DNA of 23,187 nucleotides from assembly GCA_964617995.1 (NCBI GenBank), contig CAZTXD010000050.1, positions 1 to 23,187 of the forward strand, read 5' to 3'. The stretch comes from CAZTXD01 sp964617995. Lineage in GTDB: Bacteria; Actinomycetota; Acidimicrobiia; Spongiisociales; ZC4RG35. How positions within the stretch are numbered: the stretch's first letter is position 1; every line of letters begins with the position of its first letter. Positions 1 to 8,400 of this stretch are shown piece by piece. The notes under the pieces were generated by a model that had not been told where the DNA came from, did no database searches, and worked only from the letters and a program-made list of their open reading frames with translations. The translations under genes were made by a program, and so were the position numbers.

Positions 1-25
1 CCCCCCCCAGGGACCCGGGGGAGGT

Positions 26-91
26 CCCGACCCGTTTTCGCGCATCGAAGGCGCGCTATCGCGCGCATTCGGTGCGCGAAAACGGGTCGGG
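26..91. repeat. Intergenic palindrome, copy A
   Basis: This is the longest member of a four-copy palindrome family. Perfect 19-nt outer arms (26-44 and 73-91) share the core CGTTTTCGCGCA / TGCGCGAAAACG. The inner arms (45-56 and 61-72) pair with one mismatch (50/67) and one wobble (45/72) around the loop TATC at 57-60. The hairpin would hold about 33 base pairs. It ends 14 nt before a TAGGTT box that may be the -10 of thrC. A short inverted repeat GGGACC/GGTCCC (10-15 and 23-28) touches its left edge. There is no T-run after the stem, so it is not a canonical Rho-independent terminator. The gene to its left is outside the window. Confidence 0.95.
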
Positions 92-105
92 GTGCGGCGG
101 GTGGC

Positions 106-111
106 TAGGTT
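106..111 (+). promoter_or_regulatory. Candidate -10 box of thrC (leaderless)
   Basis: TAGGTT fits the actinobacterial -10 pattern TANNNT. It ends 8 nt before the GTG start at 120, so transcription would begin at or next to the start codon. No good ribosome binding site lies upstream of that GTG, which agrees with a leaderless message. I see no convincing -35 box; the palindrome occupies that region. Confidence 0.45.
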
Positions 112-119
112 TTCGGGTC

Positions 120-1232
120 GTGAGCACGGTTACGTCGTTGCGTTGCTTCGCCTGTGGATCGATCCACGATCCATCCCTCCTCCAGACCGTATGCCGCGAT
201 TGCGGTATGCCCCTGCGGGTGGACCTGGATCTGACGGCGACGGTGCCGGAGTCGGTGATCCGGAGCGACGTTCCCTCACTGTGGCGCTACGCGGCGGTGC
301 TCCCCGTCGACGGGGACGATGCCGTGACTCTGGGGGAGGGCTGGACGCCCCTGCACGAGGTCGACGACAGCGTGTGGGTGAAGGACGAGGCGGTCAACCC
401 GACCGGCTCGTTCAAGGCCCGGGGCATGTCGATGGCGGTGTCGGCCGCGGCGGTACGAGGGGTAAGGCGGCTGGTGGCTCCGTCGGCGGGGAACGCGGCG
501 GTGGCACTGGCCGCCTATGGGCGGGAGGCGGGCGTGCCGGTGGTGGTGGCGATGCCGGAGGACACACCGCGTGGTCTCGTGGAGGAATGCCAGGCCCACG
601 GTGCCCAGGTGCATCTGGTCGCCGGCAGCATCGCCGACGCCGGCCGGTGGGTGGCCGGGCATCGGGAGCCGGGCGACTTCGACGTATCCACCCTGCGCGA
701 GCCCTACCGCGTCGAGGGCAAGAAGACCATGGCCTACGAGATCTTCGAGCAGTTCGGAGGCGACATCCCGGATGTGGTCGTCTATCCGACCGGCGGAGGA
801 ACCGGTCTAGTCGGCATGTGGAAGGCCTGGATGGAGATGCGGCGGATGGGATGGATCAGCCACATGCCCCGCCTGGTCTCGGCTCAAGCCGCGGGCTGCG
901 CTCCGGTGGTGCGCGCCTTCCTGGCCGGGGACGGCACCACCACGTCGTGGGACGATCCCTCCACGAGCGCCTACGGCCTGCGGGTACCGGCACCGATCGG
1001 CGGGTTCATCTGCGTGAGGGCGATACGGGAGACGGGCGGAACCGCCGTTGCCGTCTCCGAGACCGACCTCCACGCAGCCGCTGCCTCCCTGGGAGGCGAG
1101 ACCGGCCTCGATGTCGGTCCCGAGGGAGGGGCGGCCTGGGCGGCGTACCGGGTGCTGCGGGCGTCGGGCTGGGTCGCAGACGGCTGGCGAACGGTGGTGT
1201 TCAACACCGGCGCCGGATCGAACTACGCCTGA
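120..1232 (+). CDS. thrC: Threonine synthase (370 aa)
   Basis: This PLP enzyme converts O-phospho-L-homoserine to L-threonine in the cytoplasm. An N-terminal zinc ribbon (C9, C12, C25, C28) precedes a fold-type II PLP domain. The PLP lysine is K99 in NPTGSFKARG, SAGN at 122-125 is the substrate-side Asn loop, and GGGTG at 225-229 binds the PLP phosphate. The frame stays open upstream into the palindrome, but a start at 72 would put repeat DNA into the protein. The GTG at 120 gives the usual short N-terminus just before the zinc ribbon, so I chose it. The gene stands alone; its stop is only 13 nt from the convergent glgB stop. No other threonine-pathway gene is in view. Cysteate synthase and threonine dehydratase share the fold, but the zinc ribbon and motif spacing favour ThrC. 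Confidence 0.93.
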   Translation: MSTVTSLRCFACGSIHDPSLLQTVCRDCGMPLRVDLDLTATVPESVIRSDVPSLWRYAAVLPVDGDDAVTLGEGWTPLHEVDDSVWVKDEAVNPTGSFKARGMSMAVSAAAVRGVRRLVAPSAGNAAVALAAYGREAGVPVVVAMPEDTPRGLVEECQAHGAQVHLVAGSIADAGRWVAGHREPGDFDVSTLREPYRVEGKKTMAYEIFEQFGGDIPDVVVYPTGGGTGLVGMWKAWMEMRRMGWISHMPRLVSAQAAGCAPVVRAFLAGDGTTTSWDDPSTSAYGLRVPAPIGGFICVRAIRETGGTAVAVSETDLHAAAASLGGETGLDVGPEGGAAWAAYRVLRASGWVADGWRTVVFNTGAGSNYA

Positions 1233-1245
1233 TGACTGTGGTCCA

Positions 1246-3153
1246 CTAGCTCGCCTGCCGGTGTTTGAGCACCACCACACCGAGCGGGGGGACGACGATG
1301 TCGATGCTATCGGGTTTCCCGTGGAAGGGGACGGGCAGCGGTCCCGTCTCCAGCCCGCCCAGGTTGCCCTGACCGCTGCCGCCGTAGTGAACGGCGTCGG
1401 TGTTGAGGATCTCGTCCCACCGACCCGGGCGGTGCACACCCACCCGGTAGGCGTGGCGGGGCTCAGGCGACAGGTTGGCGGCCACCAGCAGGGTGCTCTC
1501 ACCGGTTCCCCGGCGCAGATAGGTGAGGACGCTGTTGGCGCTGTCGTTGGCGTCGATCCACTCGAATCCCTCCGGCTCGCAGTCGAGCTCGTGGAGGGCA
1601 GGCTCCGCTCGGTACAAGCGGTTGAGGTCGGTGACGAGGCGCTGGAGCCCCCGATGGGCCTCGTTGTCGGTGATATGCCACTCCAGGCTGCCGTCGTGGG
1701 CCCATTCCGACCACTGGCCGAACTCCCCGCCCATGAAGAGGAGCTTCTTGGCGGGCTGGGTGTACATGTAGGCGTAGAGGGCGCGGAGGTTGGCCAGTTG
1801 CTGCCACTGATCTCCCGGCATCTTGCGGATCATCGAGCCCTTGCCGTGGACCACCTCATCGTGGGAGAGCGGGAGCATGAAGTTCTCGCTGAAGGCGTAC
1901 ATCATCCGGAAGGTGAGCTGGCCGTGGTGGTAGACCCGGAAGAGAGGGTCCCGGGAGAAGTATTCGAGGGTGTCGTGCATCCACCCCATGTCCCATTTCA
2001 TCCCGAAGCCGAGCCCGCCCAGGTAGAGGGGCCGTGACACCATCGGCCACGATGTCGACTCCTCGGCGATGGTGTGGGTGTCGGGATACTCGGCGTACAC
2101 GGTTTCGTTGAGCCTCCGCAGGAAGGCGAGCGCTCCGAGGTTCTCCCGTCCGCCGTATTCGTTCGGGATCCATTCGCCTTCCTCCCGGGAGTAGTCGAGA
2201 TACAACATGGAGGCGACCGCATCGACGCGGAGGCCGTCGACGTGATAGTGGTCGAGCCAGAAGATGGCGCTCGAGATCAGGAATGCCGGCACCTCCGCCC
2301 TCCCGTAGTTGAAGATCGAGGACTTCCAGTCGGGATGGAATCCCTGCCGGGGATCGGCGTGCTCGTAGAGATGGGTGCCGTCGAAGTATCCGAGGCCGTG
2401 TTCGTCGGTGGGGAAGTGCGACGGGACCCAGTCGAGGATCACCCCTATGTCGGCCTGGTGCAGGGTGTCGATCAGGAACATGAAGTCCTGCGGTGTGCCG
2501 TAGCGGCTGGTGGGGGCGAAATAGCCGGTCGTCTGGTAACCCCACGACCCGTAGAACGGGTGCTCCATGATGGGTAGGAACTCGACGTGGGTGAACCCCA
2601 GGTCGGTGACGTACTCGGCCAGCAGCGGGGCGAGCTCCCGGTAGGTGAGGAAACGGTCGGGCTGGTCGGGGTCCCTCCTCCAGGATCCCAGATGCACTTC
2701 ATAGACGCTGATCGGATCGGTGAGCCGGTTGCGCCTGCTGCGGCTCGACATCCACTCGGTGTCTCCCCAGGTGTAAGCCAGATCCCACACCTTGGAGGCG
2801 GTGTTCGGGGGTGTCTCGTGATGGAAGGCCATCGGGTCCGCCTTGTCCACCTCGTAGGCGCCGTTGCGGATCCGGTACTTGTAGGAATGGGTCATACCCG
2901 CCTCCGGCACGAAACCCGACCAGATCCCCGACCCGGCCACCGGTGTCAGCGCGTGGCTGGCCGGATCCCAGCCGTTCCAGTCCCCGATGACCGACACACC
3001 GTCGGCGTTGGGCGCCCACACGGCGAAGTAGACCCCCTCCCCGTCGGGGGACAGATGCGATCCCAGCTTCTGGTACAAGCGGTGATGGGAGCCCTCGTTC
3101 CAGAGGTAGACGTCCTGGTCGGTGAGGAGGGTGTTCTTGGAGACGGCGGTCAC
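1246..3153 (-). CDS. glgB: 1,4-alpha-glucan branching enzyme (635 aa)
   Basis: This enzyme cuts alpha-1,4-glucan chains and reattaches them as alpha-1,6 branches during glycogen synthesis. An N-terminal CBM48 beta-sandwich (about 25-120, including FAVWAPNADGVSVIGDWNGW) is followed by a GH13 barrel. Catalytic residues are the nucleophile D311 (DGLRVDAV), the acid/base E364 (TIAEES) and D432 (LSHDE). DWVPSHF at 241-247 is GH13 region I. At 635 residues it is the shorter type lacking the extra N1 domain of the E. coli enzyme. The GTG start has GAGG 7 nt upstream. It lies 85 nt downstream of the baeRF gene on the same strand and may be co-transcribed with it. No other glg gene is in the window. 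GH13 trehalose enzymes are an alternative, but GYQTTGYFAPTSRYG and LSHDEVVHGKGS are typical of GlgB. Confidence 0.97.
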   Translation of the reverse strand: MTAVSKNTLLTDQDVYLWNEGSHHRLYQKLGSHLSPDGEGVYFAVWAPNADGVSVIGDWNGWDPASHALTPVAGSGIWSGFVPEAGMTHSYKYRIRNGAYEVDKADPMAFHHETPPNTASKVWDLAYTWGDTEWMSSRSRRNRLTDPISVYEVHLGSWRRDPDQPDRFLTYRELAPLLAEYVTDLGFTHVEFLPIMEHPFYGSWGYQTTGYFAPTSRYGTPQDFMFLIDTLHQADIGVILDWVPSHFPTDEHGLGYFDGTHLYEHADPRQGFHPDWKSSIFNYGRAEVPAFLISSAIFWLDHYHVDGLRVDAVASMLYLDYSREEGEWIPNEYGGRENLGALAFLRRLNETVYAEYPDTHTIAEESTSWPMVSRPLYLGGLGFGMKWDMGWMHDTLEYFSRDPLFRVYHHGQLTFRMMYAFSENFMLPLSHDEVVHGKGSMIRKMPGDQWQQLANLRALYAYMYTQPAKKLLFMGGEFGQWSEWAHDGSLEWHITDNEAHRGLQRLVTDLNRLYRAEPALHELDCEPEGFEWIDANDSANSVLTYLRRGTGESTLLVAANLSPEPRHAYRVGVHRPGRWDEILNTDAVHYGGSGQGNLGGLETGPLPVPFHGKPDSIDIVVPPLGVVVLKHRQAS

Positions 3154-3238
3154 TGCCAGACCTCGGGTTTGGGCATGTCCTGAGGTTCGGTCGCCGGGAA
3201 TGCCACGTCAAGCGAAACTCCGGTGCCGTCTCCCGCCG

Positions 3239-4387
3239 TCAAAAGCGCAACAACGCCGCCAGCGGGCCCGGGCCGGGGACCTCTTGGGGGTCGGAGACGG
3301 CATGAATGCGGGCCCCGGTTCGCCACGCTGCCGCGGCGGCGTCGTCGAGCAGGTCCCGGTCGCCGGGGCGGGGGCCGTCGTGTATCTCCACGTCGAGGGT
3401 GTCCGCGCTGACCCTGCCCCAGACCTGCCTCCCTGCCGCCACGATGAGCGAGGCGACCCGGCCCTCGTGGGCTGCCCGGACGACCTCCTCGACATCGGAG
3501 ACCGCCAGGTCTCCGCCTCCGTGGAAGGCGGCCGAGTCCTGCTCGAACCCCCGGCGGAGGAGAGGCTCGATCACCTCCAGTGCGCTGTCGTGGAGCTGAT
3601 GCGGAGCCTCTATGTCGGGGTTGCCGCCGATGGTCTCCCCGACGACGTTGTGGTGCTTGCTCACCTTCCGGTAGAGAGCCGTGATCTCGTCCACCCCGGC
3701 CAGGACCAGCGGCGCCTCCGGGTCGATGAGATGGCCGATCCCCCGGTCGACGGCGCGCAGGAACGCCTCCAGGCGGGCCTCTCCACGTTCCTCGGGGACA
3801 CCATGTCCGTGGAAGGTGGCCACGACCCGACCCTGCCCGGCCCGACCCGACCCGCGGTGTTGGAGCTGCTTCTCGGGGTCCTCGAACCACAGCGCCTCCG
3901 CCAGGCTGCGGGGAACGTCGTCGGGGAGGTCGACGTCGCCCACGTCGTACCGGTCCACCCACAGGAGACGCACCAGGTTGCGGCTCAGGGCGAGCAGATA
4001 GAACAGCTCGTTGCCCCCTACGACCGGCCACAGGGGCTTGGTGTGAAAGGTCTCTCCCACGATCACCAGCTCGGGGAAGGAGATGGGAAGACGAAAGGTC
4101 CGGGTCCCCGACGGGTTCACGAACACCGCCAAACCCTCTTCCTGATACTGCCAGTAGGTGCCGAGCTGGGTGAGGTGCTCCGCCTCCGCCAACAGGGCGG
4201 AGGCGTCGGGCGGACGCATCCCGCCGTCCTCCAATGCCTCCCGTGCCTCTTCGAGCAGGTTCTTGAGGCGGATCGGATCCTGGGCGGTCTCCCGGCCCGC
4301 TCTGTGTGTCGGCAGGTACAACGAGACGCATGGATAGGTGTCGGCATCCAGGAGCTGGTTCATGGTGACGGTGGTGATGGTGTCCAC
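3239..4387 (-). CDS. baeRF family 3 (bacterial eRF1-like) protein (382 aa)
   Basis: The sequence resembles the bacterial archaeo-eukaryotic release factor family, proteins with an eRF1-like fold whose role in bacteria is unsettled. Typical stretches are YPCVSLYLPTHRAG at 18-31 followed by a helical segment (about 36-55), a middle region with VFVNPSGTRTFRLP, FHGHG at 192-196, and a C-terminal eRF1-domain-3-like half beginning near PLVLAGVDEITALYRKV. I see no GGQ tripeptide; the nearest match is GGN at 254-256. The GTG start at 4387 has GAGAGG 11 nt upstream and gives the usual spacing to the PCVSLYLPTHR motif; an ATG at 4363 is the alternative. glgB follows 85 nt downstream. A link to translation stress or ribosome rescue is only inference. 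Confidence 0.8.
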   Translation of the reverse strand: MDTITTVTMNQLLDADTYPCVSLYLPTHRAGRETAQDPIRLKNLLEEAREALEDGGMRPPDASALLAEAEHLTQLGTYWQYQEEGLAVFVNPSGTRTFRLPISFPELVIVGETFHTKPLWPVVGGNELFYLLALSRNLVRLLWVDRYDVGDVDLPDDVPRSLAEALWFEDPEKQLQHRGSGRAGQGRVVATFHGHGVPEERGEARLEAFLRAVDRGIGHLIDPEAPLVLAGVDEITALYRKVSKHHNVVGETIGGNPDIEAPHQLHDSALEVIEPLLRRGFEQDSAAFHGGGDLAVSDVEEVVRAAHEGRVASLIVAAGRQVWGRVSADTLDVEIHDGPRPGDRDLLDDAAAAAWRTGARIHAVSDPQEVPGPGPLAALLRF

Positions 4388-4465
4388 GGCTTCGGCGACC
4401 TCTCTCCTCGGCGTTTCCGCTCGGGCCCGCCGGTCTCCCGGAGGGAATCGGCGAACCCACCATCC

Positions 4466-4471
4466 AGGGTA
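4466..4471 (-). promoter_or_regulatory. Candidate -10 box of the baeRF gene
   Basis: TACCCT on the minus strand fits TANNNT and would give a 5' leader of about 70 nt before the GTG at 4387. It lies in the 233-nt divergent gap between the baeRF gene and the membrane-protein gene. Support is the hexamer alone. Confidence 0.2.
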
Positions 4472-4587
4472 TGTGGGGGAGGAGTCCACCGTGAAGAGCC
4501 TGAATACCGGATGCTGTCGCGGGTGGGGCGGCGCCACGGCGGCGGTCGCTTGTGGCCGCGACGAACCAAGCCCCGGCGCGCTTGCCC

Positions 4588-4593
4588 TATTGT
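4588..4593 (+). promoter_or_regulatory. Candidate -10 box of the membrane-protein operon
   Basis: TATTGT fits TANNNT and lies 27 nt before the TTG start at 4621. That leaves a short leader holding a strong Shine-Dalgarno sequence (AAAGGAG at 4607-4613, 7 nt from the start). I see no clear -35 hexamer. It is in the same divergent gap as the candidate baeRF promoter. Confidence 0.35.
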
Positions 4594-4620
4594 CCCTGCG
4601 ACCCGGAAAGGAGCTGACTC

Positions 4621-5067
4621 TTGAGAACGATCGCCCTGTGGCTGCACATCCTGGGGGCGGGGACGTGGCTGGGAGCCAATGTCCTCCAGGGTTTCGTGGC
4701 CCCTCGCATGGCCCGTACCCGGGATGGAGCCCTGCCCTGGTTCTCGGCGGTGCAGGCGGCCAGCGGGCCGCTGTACGGGTCGGCGTCTGTGGTGATCCTC
4801 CTCACCGGTATCTATCTCGTCGTCTCCAGCGAGGCGTTCACCTTCGGGTCCGGGTTCGTGGGAATCGGGTTCGCAGGCATCATCGTCGGCGGGGCGTTGG
4901 CCGGTCTCGTGTTCAGCCGCAAGACCAAGCGGGTCGTCTCGTTGCTGGAGGAAGGCGACCACGACCAGGCCCGACCCGTGGCCTTCTCGATTATGCCGTG
5001 GGCGATCGTCGACACCCTCGTGGTGGCCTTCGTCATCCTGGCCATGGTGGCCAAGTGGGGCATCTGA
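4621..5067 (+). CDS. Four-helix membrane protein, DUF2269/CopD-like (148 aa)
   Basis: I can place this only as an integral membrane protein. Four hydrophobic segments are visible, at about 3-25, 52-68, 76-97 and 123-145. A charged cytoplasmic-type loop (SRKTKRVVSLLEEGDHDQAR) lies between helices 3 and 4. The opening LHILGAGTWLGANVLQ, with a His in helix 1 followed by G-WLG, resembles DUF2269 and CopD-like membrane proteins, some of which bind haem or metal. The TTG start is supported by AAAGGAG 7 nt upstream. The ABM-domain gene follows 20 nt downstream and is probably co-transcribed. The specific function is unknown. Confidence 0.8.
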   Translation: MRTIALWLHILGAGTWLGANVLQGFVAPRMARTRDGALPWFSAVQAASGPLYGSASVVILLTGIYLVVSSEAFTFGSGFVGIGFAGIIVGGALAGLVFSRKTKRVVSLLEEGDHDQARPVAFSIMPWAIVDTLVVAFVILAMVAKWGI

Positions 5068-5087
5068 GATGAACGGGGGAGGGAGTC

Positions 5088-5408
5088 TTGTTCGTCTGGT
5101 GCGTTGACATCCGTGTGAAAGCGGATCGGGTCGACGAGTTCCTCGCCGCCATCCAGCTCCAGGCGGAGACGAGCCGCAACGAGGAGCCGGGATGTCTCCG
5201 CTTCGACATCCTGCGGAGTCGGGAAGATCCGCTGCGGTTCGTGCTCGTCGAGGTGTATGCCACCGAGGACGACTACCGGCGGATCCACCGGGAGACCCCC
5301 CACTTCGCACGATGGTCCCAGACGGCCGACCGGGTTCTCGACGGCGAGCGAATCGGCACCGGTTTCGGGCCCGTTCGCCTCGAGCTGGGGACCGACGCAC
5401 CCGGATAG
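5088..5408 (+). CDS. ABM (antibiotic biosynthesis monooxygenase) domain protein (106 aa)
   Basis: This is a small single-domain dimeric alpha-beta barrel protein of the ABM superfamily, which also holds LsrG- and YgiN-like enzymes. Visible hallmarks are the opening strand FVWCVDIRVKADRVDEFLAA, EEPGCLRFDILR (33-43), the strand FVLVEVYATEDDYRRI, and ETPHFARW at 69-76, where the His is usually conserved. Members act on quinones, autoinducer-2 derivatives or similar small molecules; the substrate cannot be read from sequence. The TTG start at 5088 has GGAGG 5 nt upstream. An ATG at 5069 is in another frame and was rejected. It is the second gene after the membrane protein, and its stop faces that of the cyclase gene 24 nt away. 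Confidence 0.85.
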   Translation: MFVWCVDIRVKADRVDEFLAAIQLQAETSRNEEPGCLRFDILRSREDPLRFVLVEVYATEDDYRRIHRETPHFARWSQTADRVLDGERIGTGFGPVRLELGTDAPG

Positions 5409-5414
5409 GCCGCC

Positions 5415-5431
5415 CGATCCGACGAGGATCG
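5415..5431. terminator. Possible hairpin between convergent genes
   Basis: CGATCC (5415-5420) and GGATCG (5426-5431) form a 6-bp stem with a GACGA loop. It fills most of the 24-nt gap between the convergent stops of the ABM and cyclase genes. No T-run follows on either strand, so a terminator role is only suggested by position. Confidence 0.3.
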
Positions 5432-5432
5432 C

Positions 5433-8400
5433 TCAGAGCAGCAGGTGGCGGCGGGCGAGACCCATGGAGTTCGCCATGGCCCCGGGTTCCCGCCGGGCGA
5501 TCGCCGCGTCCACGGCGGCGGCCAGGTCGGCGGGCATTGGCCTCTCCCAGGGGACACCGAGGAGCATCAGTTCGGTGATGGCGCGGTCGTGGTCGCCCCG
5601 GCGGTGGGCGTCGGCGGCCACGGGCCAGGCCGCCATCCAGACGAACTCGGTCTCGTAGCCGCGATGACCCGATCGCTCGAACTCGCCCCACATCCGATAG
5701 GCGTCTTCCCCGAGGGGGCGACAGGTCCCGTCGTCGCGACGCCATCCCACCCAGCAGAGAGTGGCGAGGGCGTGACCCTGATAGTAGGAGTCGTCGATGG
5801 AGGTGGCCAGATCCAGGGAACGTCGAGCAGCCTCCGCCGCCTCGTCGACACGACCGGTGCGACGCAGGGCGATGGCGTGGTAGGAGCGGGACCGAAGCTC
5901 ATGGGTCACATCCCCGATGCGGGCCGACTCGCTGACCGCCCCTGCCAGCACCTCCACCGCCTCCTCCACGACGTCTGCCCACAGCAGGGTGAACCCCAGG
6001 ACGAAGCTCGTCTCGGCCAGCCGCCCCGGGTCCGCGCCGGTCCTGGCCAGTTCCAGGGTTCCCCGGGCGTGATCCACGGCGGCGCCGTCCAGTCGGAAGC
6101 GATCCCGGACGAACCCGTCCATGGCGACTGCCCGGCGGAAGTCCACTTTCTGGGCGACCGAGCCGTGGGTCTCCACGATCGCCGCCAGCCGGTCGTTGTG
6201 ATCGGGTAGCTCCAATCCCCGGCCCCCGAAGTAGAGGGCATGTGAGCGTTCCTGCTGGATCTCGATCCAGGCCCGGTGCGCCCGTGTGGAATCGGGGTCA
6301 GGGACCCGCCCCAGGGCCGCTTCGGCCCGGTCGTAGCAATGGTGGGAATCGTCGAAGGCTCCCTGGAGGCGGTGGGTCCGCCCTAGCAGGCACAGCAGCC
6401 GCCCTTCCTCGTAGGGATCGTCTCCGAGCTCGATCAGGGCCGCTCGCAGCTCGGTCCGTGCGCCGTCGTGATCGGCCTGCCTCTCGAGCAGCTCTCCGAG
6501 ACGTGCGCGGTAGCGGGCTCGCCATGGGGCCTGTTCGTCGGTGGGTAGACGGTGGATGCGGTTCAGGCCCGCTTCGAGGTGGCGGCGGGCGGTGTCGTTG
6601 GCGTAGGTGGCCAGGGCCCGCTCGGCGGCCGCCAGCAGATATTCGATCGCCTTGTCGTCGTGTTGGCTGTGCTCATAGTGGTGGGCGAGCCGATCCAGCT
6701 CGTCGGAGCCGGTGTCTTCCAGGGAGGCAGCCGCCCTGCCGTGCAGATCGACCCGGTGCGACGGCAGCAACGAGGAGTAGATGGCCTGGCGGGTCAGGGC
6801 GTGGAGGAACCCGTATTCGGGGTCGTCGCCCTCACGCAGCGGGGCGGCGATGCCGGCGTCGACCATCGCCGGGAGCTGGGCGGGTAGCTGCGTACCCATG
6901 CCTCTCAGCTGGGACTGGGAGAACTCGTGGCCCAGCACCGAGGCCACCCGCGACGCCAGCTTGACAGGCCCGGGGAGCCGGTCGAAGCGGCTCATGATGA
7001 TTCCCTCGACGCTCTCGGGAACGGAGACCGTATCGATCTCGCCCGTGGCTTCCCACCCTCCCTCTCGAGCCACGAGCATTCCGCGCTGGATGTAGGACCG
7101 GATGATCTCCTCGACGTAGAACGGGTTGCCGTCAGAGTTGGTCACGATCGTGTCTTCCAGGGACTCGGGTATACCGCTGGTCTCCAGGAGTCGCCGGATC
7201 AGCTGGGCGCTCTGGGCCGGGGTCAGCCTCCTCAGGTTCAGCACCGTCAGGCCCATGAGCCGCTCGGGCAGTCCGGCGGTGGGCGCTTCGGCGTCGGGCC
7301 GGAAGGCGATCACCGTTGTGATCGGCACGTCGTCGGGTCGCCGGTGTAACGCCTCCACCACCCGCAGGGAGGCATCGTCGCTCCAATGGAGGTCGTCGAG
7401 GAACAACACGGTCGGCCGCAGCCGGGCGGTCGCGACCAGATAGTCGATGATCGCCGCCACCGTCAGGTGCCGCCTCGTGTCGGGGTTCGACTCACCTACC
7501 CGCAGGTCCGAGGCATCGCCGATCGGCTCCCCCAGCAGGTGGGCGAGGAACGGTGCCATCTCCTCGGCCCGCTCGTCTTCCAGAGTGTCGGCGGCCACCA
7601 GGTCCTTCACGGAGGCGAGGACGGAGGCGGTGGTGTGCGTCGTCCCGAACCGGCGTCGGAACAGGTCGACGATCGGCCCATACGGCATGTGGATCGTGTC
7701 CTGGCGGCAGCGCCCCTCCAACCACACCGCATTCCTCCGGGAGGCATGCACGTTCAGCTCCGCCGCCAGTCGGGACTTGCCCACGCCCGCCGGCCCCACC
7801 AGAGCCACCGATCCGGGGGAGTCTCCCTCCAGCGCCGCCCGGAGTGTCCCCATCTCGTCGTCGCGTCCCACCACGTCCGCCCGCAGGCCCCCGATACCCC
7901 GCACCTTGTCGGGATGGTCCACCTGGTGCTCCGCCCGATAGGCGGTCACCGCCCCATCGATGCCCTTGATGCTCAGGGTCACGGGGCTGAGGTGGAAGGC
8001 CTTTTCCACGTGTGCGCGGGTCGCTTCACCGATGAGGATTTCGTCCGAGGATGCCGCCCCTTGCAGTCGAGCCGCCAGGTTGACGGCGGGTCCCATCACG
8101 GTCAGCTCTTCGTGGAGGCTGGATCCCACGGGTCCGAAGTAGACCCTTCCGGTGTTGATGCCGATGGTCACCGCCAGACCCATCGCCGTTGCCCGCTCCC
8201 GCAGCTCGACGGCGGCTCTCACCGCCCGCATCGGGTCGTCCTCGTGGGCGCAAGGGACCCCGAACACGGCGAGGACCCCGTCGCCCAGGAAGCGGTCGAT
8301 TCGCCCGTCGTAGCGAACGATCAGCTCCACCATCGCCTCCAGGAGCGGGTTGACCAGGCCCGTCGCCTCCTCGGGGGAGAGGGCGGAGGTGCGGCTGACC

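Noticed and set aside
72..119. Longer N-terminus for threonine synthase starting at 72
   Set aside because: It would encode part of the palindrome's right arm. The GTG at 120 gives the family's usual start before the zinc ribbon.
3122..4624. Long open frame on the + strand antisense to the baeRF gene
   Set aside because: It has no recognisable motif, is rich in Arg, Gly and Pro as expected of GC-rich shadow frames, and lies opposite a gene with clear family features.
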